The translations under genes were made by a program, and so were the position numbers. From Pseudomonas sp. ADAK13 (lineage in GTDB: Bacteria; Pseudomonadota; Gammaproteobacteria; Pseudomonadales; Pseudomonadaceae): DNA of 64,000 nucleotides. Below the pieces are notes generated by a model. It did not search any database and was not told the DNA's origin. It saw only the letters and a list, made by a program, of their open reading frames with translations. The stretch is from positions 1,798,001-1,862,000 of the forward strand of contig NZ_CP052860.1 of assembly GCF_012935715.1 (NCBI RefSeq), in the 5' to 3' direction. Of this stretch, positions 59,201-64,000 are shown piece by piece. How positions within the stretch are numbered: position 1 is the first letter of the stretch; each line of letters begins with the position of its first letter.

Positions 59201-59762
59201 TGCCTTCAGTGGCGTACCGCAGCAGGAAGGCCAGGCCAAGGAACAGCAGCACCACGCCGACCCGCAGCACGGTGTTGCCGCCGAACAGCCAGTTGCGTGC
59301 GCCGCTGATGGCGCGCTCGATGAAGTTGGGGCCACGAGGTATCGCAGGCGCGGCAGGTTGCTCAGGAATGCGTTCGCTCGGCTCAGCCCGCCAGACGTCA
59401 GCCGGCAATGGCTGGCTGGGCTCGGCCGCTACCGTTGCGTACGCAGGTTCCAATTCGGCGGGTAATTCCCAGACGAGTTCAGGCGACGCCGTTACCGGCG
59501 GCGGCGCTTCGACAAGGATCGGTTCGGGAATTTCAACGGCAGCGGGCCTTTCCAGCAAGGCCAGGCGTTGCTCAACGACTTTCAGGGCGTTGCGGGCAGA
59601 CTCCAGCTGACGGCCTTGCTCCTCCGTACGCGAGGCGAGCATCGACAGGCGGATCGCCTGGCCAATGCCCAAGCCGAGCAGCGCACCAATGCCCGCATCA
59701 CTGAACGACTCGTCGAGCGTCCAGCCGAGCACCAGGCCAATCAGCATGAAAATCCATTGCAT
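56226..59762 (-). CDS. DUF2339 giant polytopic membrane protein
   Basis: An 1178-residue protein. After an N-terminal hydrophobic helix there is a coiled-coil-like stretch (RTEEQGRQLESARNALKVVE) and a Pro/Glu-rich linker to about residue 150 (with RGPNFIERAISGARNWLFGG), followed by some 25-30 closely spaced transmembrane helices to the C-terminus. No catalytic motif is recognisable. DUF2339 members are widespread in proteobacteria but uncharacterised. Co-translation with the DUF3999 gene suggests a membrane pair with a periplasmic partner, perhaps for envelope or polysaccharide work. Confidence 0.85.
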   Translation of the reverse strand: MQWIFMLIGLVLGWTLDESFSDAGIGALLGLGIGQAIRLSMLASRTEEQGRQLESARNALKVVEQRLALLERPAAVEIPEPILVEAPPPVTASPELVWELPAELEPAYATVAAEPSQPLPADVWRAEPSERIPEQPAAPAIPRGPNFIERAISGARNWLFGGNTVLRVGVVLLFLGLAFLLRYATEGIVVPIELRYAGVAGCALALLGLGWWLRLRNSNYGLMLQGTGIAVLYLTVFAAMRLHPLLDPGAALGLLVAVTVFSAILAITQDALGLACAAALGGFAAPILTSTGAGNHVALFSYFALLNAGILAIAWFKAWRLLNLIGFVGTFGIGFAWGLRSYTPELLWSTEPFLILFFLMYLGIGLLFARRKLLEMSDAPDDDSRGALLRWSAAKGDYVDGSLLFGPPLVGFGLQFALVQHLEFAAAFSALALGIIYMSLARLLSGGRALLLAETSLALGVIFASLAIPLGLDARWTAAAWAVEGAGIFWLGLRQQRPLARAFGLLLQVGSALAFLSELRVGDTRLLDGAPLGALLLGAALLFSFHQLRKAPAEQSAQWERRGLPVLASVGLGFLYLLAPLLLLTQGTAISWAIAGLATLLVGLRIGSRTFLFTAFAVQLLGGALFLVRLQAGADSGAVFSAGWSGLLTASLIGLALIGGMLLAARDSMVRSDVRLLRGLSVVLLAGLVLINLAVLFVLPWETASGVWAASGLLIIWLSLYLQQRVSFVFGLLLQIIGGASFLIAVPDLLGPLTREGLRPLGHSGFWTPMVLGLAALIGAWRLQRRPHAPVFEALSLQRLSDVLLVWGAAWWTLALVSEVLRFAPPMLQGTWLLAVAAVSVAIWAVLARRLQWPSLGLLCTLLMPAAGVVLLGSWGSRYHPAANFAWLAWVAVFTVHFLSLRRLALVIPEKALSAAHVLGCWLLIGVLALELRYGLLLLSEEYNAWRWLGWAILPSLYLVLAAVPRSWPWPVSAYPREYRLYAALPLAVLMLGWFWLANIFSDGTAEPLPYVPLLNPLDIGLLFALLGVYLWSRSAAPQRGPRAELIAQAVAGVSLFAFFTALVMRTAHHWGGVPFHLDALLESMLVQAGLSIVWTLIALSLMIGGHLRHRREVWLIGAVLIAVVVAKLFFVELSNRGGLARIVSFIGVGGLLLVVGYFAPLPPKRAEPVVESEGVVS

Positions 59763-59810
59763 GGTCGATATCCCTAAGCAAACCGAGACCTAGTATATCG
59801 ACACGGGCCC

Positions 59811-59878
59811 CATGTGGCAGCGGGACTTGCTGTGGTGAGCGGGCTTGCCCTCTCACCACAGCAAGCCCCCTCCCACAT
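59811..59878. repeat. Intergenic inverted repeat (variant of the 4214-4390 class)
   Basis: Imperfect palindrome: catgtggcagcgggacttgc and its partner share the cttgctgtggtgag core with the repeat before hslV. It lies between glgP and the DUF2339 gene. Confidence 0.78.
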
Positions 59879-59893
59879 TTTGTATTGCGGTGT

Positions 59894-62344
59894 CTAATCC
59901 AACGCTTTCCAGATCTCCGTCGCGTATTCGCGGATGGTCCGGTCCGACGAGAACCAGCCCATGCGCGCGGTGTTGAGCACCGCCGAGCGCCACCATTCCT
60001 TGGAATCGTGCCAGTGCGCCTCGACCCGCGCTTGGGCATCCCAGTAGGAATCGAAGTCGGCACAGACCAGGAAGCGGTCGTAGTCGATCAGCGAGTCCAC
60101 CAACCCGGCATAACGGCCCGGATCATCCGGCGAGAACACACCGCCGCGAATCGCTTGCAGCACATCGTTCAAACGATGGGACGCGGCGATTTCCGGCCCG
60201 GCATTGAACTCACCGGCGTGTTTGCGCGCTTCTACCTGCTGGGCGCTGAGGCCGAAGATGAACATGTGGTCGGCACCCACGCGCTCGTGCATCTCGACGT
60301 TGGCACCGTCCATGGTGCCGATAGTCAGCGCGCCGTTAAGGCCGAATTTCATGTTACTGGTGCCGGACGCTTCAAACCCGGCGGTGGAAATCTGCTCCGA
60401 CAGGTCGGCCGCCGGAATGATGCTTTCCGCCAGGCTGACGTTGTAGTTGGGCAGGAACACCACCTTGAGCAACCCGCGCACCGTCGGGTCGTTGTTGACG
60501 GTACGGGCGATGTCGTTGGTCAGCTTGATGATCAACTTGGCCTGGTGATAACTGGCCGCCGCCTTGCCGGCGAAGATCTTCACCCGAGGGACCCAGTCGG
60601 TGCCCGGCTCGGCACGAATCGCCTGGTACAACGCGACGGTGTGCAGCAGGTTCAACAGCTGGCGCTTGTACTCGTGGATCCGCTTGACCTGCACATCAAA
60701 CATCGCCGCCGGGTTGACCGAAATCCCCAGGCGCTCGTGAATGATGTCGGCCAGTGCGCGTTTGCTGTGCAGGCGCTGTTCGGCGAAGGCCTTGCGGAAG
60801 GCTTGCTTCTCGGCAAACGGTTCCAGGTCCACCAGGCGCTGCTCGGGGTTATCCAGTACGTCCGGACCCAGGGCTTCCACCAGCATCGCGGTGAGTTTGG
60901 GGTTGGCCTGGTACAGCCAGCGGCGGAAGGTAATGCCGTTGGTTTTGTTATTGATGCGGTCCGGGTAGAGCTTGTGCAGTTCGGAGAACACCGTGCTGCG
61001 CATCAGTTGGGTATGCAGGCCGGACACGCCGTTGACGCTGTGGGAACCGAGGAACGCCAGGTTGCCCATGCGCACGCGGCGGCCGTTGTCTTCCTCGATC
61101 AGCGACACGGCGCGCAGCACGTCGAAGTCATGGATGCCCTTGGCCCGCAGCGAGTCGATATGTTGAGCGTTGATCAGGTAGATGATCTGCATGTGCCGTG
61201 GCAGCATGCGTTCCATCAAGCCCACCGGCCAGGTCTCCAGCGCCTCGGGCAGCAAGGTGTGGTTGGTGTACGAAAGGGTCTCGACGGTGACATCCCAGGC
61301 GGCATCCCACGGGATATCGTGCAGGTCCACCAACTGGCGCATCAACTCGGCCACCGCGATCGACGGGTGCGTGTCGTTGAGCTGGATGGCCGCGTGTTCG
61401 CCCAGGCTCAGGACCGAGCCGTGCATGTTTTTGTGGCGACGCAGCAAATCCTGCAACGAGGCGGAGACGAAGAAGTATTCCTGGCGCAGGCGCAGTTCCT
61501 GCCCTGCTTCGGTGCTGTCGGCCGGGTAAAGCACCCGGGAGATGCTTTCGGCACGGGCCACTTCGGCGACGGCACCCAGGTGGTCGCCGGCGTTGAAGCG
61601 CTCCAGGTGCAGGTCTTCGACGGCCCGGGCACGCCACAGGCGCAAGGTGTTGACGCTGGCGCCGCGCCAGCCGACCACCGGAGTGTCGTAGGCTACCGCA
61701 CGCACGGTTTCATTCGGCGACCAGACCTGGATCGACTTGCCGGACGCGTCCAGCAGGGTTTCCACGCCGCCGCCAAAGCCGATCGGGTAGATCACTTCGG
61801 CGCGCTCGAATTCCCACGGGTTGCCGAAATCCAGCCAGCGCTCGGTTTGCTCCTGCTGCCAGCCATCGACAATCGCCTGGCGGAACAGCCCGTGCTCATA
61901 ACGAATGCCATAACCGTGGCCGGCAATGCCCAGGGTCGACATGCTTTCCATAAAGCATGCAGCCAGGCGGCCAAGGCCACCGTTGCCCAGGGCCGCGTCG
62001 GGCTCCAGCAGGCGAATGCGCTCCATGTCCACGCCCAGCTCGCTCATGGCCTCACGGGCCACGTCCAGCAGGCCGAGGTTGCTCAGGCTGTCGTAGAGCA
62101 GACGGCCGATCAGGAATTCCAGCGAGAGGTAATAGACCCGCTTCTGCCCCTTGCGGTAGATGTGCCGCGTGTGGTCCATCCAGTGGTCGACCATATGGTC
62201 GCGGGCGGCCAGTGCAATGGCTTCGAACCAGTCGTGGTCGAAGGCGTGATCGGGGTCCTTGCCCACCGCATAGGTAAGTTTGGTCAAGACGGCATCGCGA
62301 AATGCGGCTACCTCTGCTTCTCGTACAAGCGGTTCCTGAGACAT
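59894..62344 (-). CDS. glgP: Glycogen/maltodextrin phosphorylase
   Basis: Releases glucose 1-phosphate from alpha-1,4-glucans, a PLP enzyme; 816 residues. The PLP-binding region is visible as EASGTSNMKFGLNGALTIGT, with the conserved Lys in SNMKFG. Active-site loops NGGLGRLAACFMESM and QLNDTHPSIAVAELMR agree with the family. No other glycogen gene is nearby; flanking genes (DUF2339, ykgJ) are unrelated. Confidence 0.97.
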   Translation of the reverse strand: MSQEPLVREAEVAAFRDAVLTKLTYAVGKDPDHAFDHDWFEAIALAARDHMVDHWMDHTRHIYRKGQKRVYYLSLEFLIGRLLYDSLSNLGLLDVAREAMSELGVDMERIRLLEPDAALGNGGLGRLAACFMESMSTLGIAGHGYGIRYEHGLFRQAIVDGWQQEQTERWLDFGNPWEFERAEVIYPIGFGGGVETLLDASGKSIQVWSPNETVRAVAYDTPVVGWRGASVNTLRLWRARAVEDLHLERFNAGDHLGAVAEVARAESISRVLYPADSTEAGQELRLRQEYFFVSASLQDLLRRHKNMHGSVLSLGEHAAIQLNDTHPSIAVAELMRQLVDLHDIPWDAAWDVTVETLSYTNHTLLPEALETWPVGLMERMLPRHMQIIYLINAQHIDSLRAKGIHDFDVLRAVSLIEEDNGRRVRMGNLAFLGSHSVNGVSGLHTQLMRSTVFSELHKLYPDRINNKTNGITFRRWLYQANPKLTAMLVEALGPDVLDNPEQRLVDLEPFAEKQAFRKAFAEQRLHSKRALADIIHERLGISVNPAAMFDVQVKRIHEYKRQLLNLLHTVALYQAIRAEPGTDWVPRVKIFAGKAAASYHQAKLIIKLTNDIARTVNNDPTVRGLLKVVFLPNYNVSLAESIIPAADLSEQISTAGFEASGTSNMKFGLNGALTIGTMDGANVEMHERVGADHMFIFGLSAQQVEARKHAGEFNAGPEIAASHRLNDVLQAIRGGVFSPDDPGRYAGLVDSLIDYDRFLVCADFDSYWDAQARVEAHWHDSKEWWRSAVLNTARMGWFSSDRTIREYATEIWKALD

Positions 62345-62579
62345 CGATGCGACCTCGGGCGAGATAGAAGGAGTTGCTAGAGCCTAGACGGTCTGACAGA
62401 CCGTAGACGCTCTGGTTCGGCAGTTTTTTAACTCATTCACCTTTGCGGGAATTTGATGCAGGGGCCGTGCCCGTTTGTTGCCCGACACTGCCTTCGAGCT
62501 GAAACCCGGAAGATATTGTTCAAAAAAACACCAATTCCGGTATGATCCCGCGCCGGATAACACCCCTCTTGGAAACCTG

Positions 62580-63014
62580 ATGAAGCCTCAACTGATCGCC
62601 GCCGCGGAACTCGACCGTCTCGAGACCTGGCAGAAATACTCAAGCCACATGTGTGGCGGCTGTGTGTCGAGCTGCTGCACCCTGCCGGTTGAGGTGAAGA
62701 TCAAGGACCTGATCCGTATCGGCATCGTCGATGAGTTCGAGCGTGGCGACCCGCCGAAGAACATCGCCAAGCGCTTGCAGAAAGAAGGCATCGTCGAGCG
62801 CTTCAACGCCAAATCCGAGATCTTTACCCTGCAGCGCATGAGCAACAACGATTGCCTGTACCTGGATCGTAAGAGCCGCTTCTGCACTATTTATGACAAG
62901 CGCCCGGATACTTGCCGCAATCACCCGAAAATCGGACCGCGCCCAGGGTATTGCGCGTACAAGCCGAAGGAAGTGGTGCGCGAGACCAACTTCAAGACCC
63001 TCGACAAGTTCTGA
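62580..63014 (+). CDS. YkgJ-family cysteine-cluster protein
   Basis: A 144-residue protein of the zinc- or iron-chelating YkgJ/Fliw-like family. The ATG at 62580 is the first start that leaves no odd extension. Cysteines are arranged as CGGCVSSCC (residues of about 23-31) and then CLYLDRKSRFCTIYDKRPDTC and CAYKP, a pattern expected to hold a metal cluster. Function is not known. It is transcribed divergently from glgP, from which it is separated by about 235 bases. Confidence 0.88.
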   Translation: MKPQLIAAAELDRLETWQKYSSHMCGGCVSSCCTLPVEVKIKDLIRIGIVDEFERGDPPKNIAKRLQKEGIVERFNAKSEIFTLQRMSNNDCLYLDRKSRFCTIYDKRPDTCRNHPKIGPRPGYCAYKPKEVVRETNFKTLDKF

Positions 63015-63040
63015 TCCAGATTTTTGTGGGGCCTTGAGGG

Positions 63041-63122
63041 CCCTATCGCAGGCAAGCCAGCTCCCACAGTTGAATGTGTTCACATATCAAAATGTGGGAG
63101 CCGGGCTTGCCCGCGATGAGGC
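63041..63122. repeat. Intergenic REP-like doublet
   Basis: Inverted copies ctatcgcaggcaagccagctcccaca and atgtgggagccgggcttgcccgcgatgag lie downstream of the ykgJ-type gene. Confidence 0.88.
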
Positions 63123-63152
63123 CGTCGCAGCCACTACAGCTATTGCAGGCAT

Positions 63153-63190
63153 AAAAAAACGCCCCCGGCCTTTCGACCGGGGGCGTTTTT
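63153..63190. terminator. Bidirectional terminator between ykgJ-type gene and typA
   Basis: A-tract, strong stem (ACGCCCCCGG paired with CCGGGGGCGT) and T-tract, usable from both sides. Confidence 0.92.
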
Positions 63191-63208
63191 CATTCAGCCT
63201 GAGTTAAC

Positions 63209-64000
63209 TCAGTTCTTGGCTTTCTTGGCAGCGCGGGTACGCTCGCCTTCGTCCAGGATCTTCTTACGCAGGCGGATCGACTTAGGCGTAACTTCGCACA
63301 GCTCGTCGTCCTGGATGAATTCCAGGGCCTGTTCCAGGGTGAAGCGAACAGGTGGAACCAGAGCAATGGTTTCGTCCTTGCCCGAAGCACGCATGTTGTC
63401 GAGCTTCTTGCCTTTGGTTGGGTTGACGCCCATGTCGTTGTCACGGCTGTTCAGACCAACGATCTGACCGTTGTAGATCTCTTGACCGTGCTCAACGAAC
63501 AGCTTGCCACGCGCCTGGAGGGTTTCCAGGGAGTAGGTCAGCGCCTTGCCGGTTTCTACCGATACCAGAACACCGTTCTGACGACCGGACATGTCGCCGG
63601 ACTTCATGGTGTCGTAGCGATCGAAGATCGAGGTCAGGATGCCAGCGCCGTTGGTCAGGGTCAGGAACTGGTTACGGAAACCGATCAGACCACGAGCAGG
63701 GATGTTGTATTCCAGACGCACACGGCCTTTGCCATCCGGCACCATGTTGGTCAGGTCGCCCTTACGCAGGCCCATCTCTTCCATGACCTTGCCCTGGGAT
63801 TCTTCAGGGGTGTCGATGGTAACGTTTTCAAACGGTTCCTGCTTCACGCCGTCAACCTGACGGATGATCACTTCAGGACGACCGACGCCCATTTCGAAGC
63901 CTTCGCGACGCATGGTTTCGATCAGTACCGAGAGGTGCAGCTCACCACGGCCGGAAACCTTGAACTTGTCAGCCGAGTCGCCTTCTTCAACGCGCAGAGC
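63209..64000 (-). CDS. typA: GTP-binding protein TypA/BipA, 5'-truncated by window edge
   Basis: Translational GTPase involved in ribosome assembly and stress adaptation. Only the C-terminal 263 residues are in the window; the frame is open to the last base. Visible are the domain V region ([20 protein letters not shown]), [20 protein letters not shown] and the family-specific C-terminal domain, including [20 protein letters not shown] and the basic end RIRKK-like tail ([20 protein letters not shown]). The GTPase domain lies outside. Confidence 0.97.
   Translation of the reverse strand, partial: ALRVEEGDSADKFKVSGRGELHLSVLIETMRREGFEMGVGRPEVIIRQVDGVKQEPFENVTIDTPEESQGKVMEEMGLRKGDLTNMVPDGKGRVRLEYNIPARGLIGFRNQFLTLTNGAGILTSIFDRYDTMKSGDMSGRQNGVLVSVETGKALTYSLETLQARGKLFVEHGQEIYNGQIVGLNSRDNDMGVNPTKGKKLDNMRASGKDETIALVPPVRFTLEQALEFIQDDELCEVTPKSIRLRKKILDEGERTRAAKKAKN

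Noticed and set aside
59885..62380. Open frame of 831 codons opposite glgP
   Set aside because: Antisense shadow of glgP; low-complexity His/Gln/Val-rich translation without family motifs.

Overview
The window is a contiguous piece of a Pseudomonas chromosome, most likely from the P. fluorescens group. The evidence is the high-GC coding style, the medium-chain-length polyhydroxyalkanoate (PHA) cluster phaC1-phaZ-phaC2-phaD-phaF-phaI, a complete hut locus, and at least thirteen intergenic palindromic repeats of the R/REPIN type typical of this group. Gene order (priA-argS-hslVU-pha-ubi-hisIE-tat-rsmE-chemoreceptor-opgGH-hut-fbp-typA) is, as far as I remember, broadly that of the P. aeruginosa PA5050-PA5117 region. 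The window is therefore mostly conserved core genome with local insertions and losses.

Layout. 1-6850: the 3' part of priA, then argS, a SPOR-domain protein, the protease pair hslV-hslU and a DUF971 protein. 6970-14150: the PHA cluster, with phaC1, phaZ, phaC2 and phaD on the plus strand converging on phaF, phaI and a small granule-region gene on the minus strand. 14290-20310: a plus-strand run of ubiquinone genes (ubiE, ubiJ, ubiB), hisI-hisE, tatA-tatB-tatC and rsmE, many overlapping by one to four bases. 20400-24400: two tandem chemoreceptors with helical-bimodular-type sensor regions. 24529-28175 (minus): an amino-acid ABC transporter with two tandem binding-protein genes. 28416-32715 (minus): the opgG-opgH osmoregulated glucan operon. 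32983-35427 (minus): dtd, a proline iminopeptidase and a lipase-like hydrolase. 35601-51887: the histidine-utilisation region. 52001-53697: a lipocalin, a small lipoprotein and a Phd/ParE-type toxin-antitoxin pair. 53753-64000: fbp, a two-gene unknown membrane pair (DUF3999/DUF2339), glgP, a YkgJ-family gene and the 3' part of typA/bipA.

The hut region is the most informative part. HutF (plus) diverges from HutC and HutD (minus). A second minus-strand unit runs hutU, an NCS1 permease (probable urocanate transporter), hutW, hutV, a histidase-like gene, hutH, hutT, hutI and hutG, followed by a choline-type binding protein. Upstream of hutU the sequence shows a good sigma-54 promoter whose predicted start site lies inside a HutC-like palindrome. 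A second HutC-like site lies between hutC and hutF. AANAANAA motifs of the Hfq/Crc type sit at the starts of the NCS1 permease, hutT and phaC1 messages. Together these suggest activation through sigma-54 (CbrB or NtrC), local repression by HutC and catabolite control by Crc/Hfq.

Two features of the hut region stand out. The place where the binding protein of the HutXWV ABC transporter should be (between the NCS1 permease and hutW) holds only what looks like a short, frameshifted 3' remnant. And the histidase paralogue next to hutH is a full-length open frame that lacks the Ala-Ser-Gly triad from which the MIO cofactor forms. I found no mobile element, CRISPR array, tRNA or rRNA gene. I saw no clearly new multi-gene system; the most under-described candidates are the MIO-less histidase paralogue, the orphaned hutWV pair and the DUF3999/DUF2339 pair.
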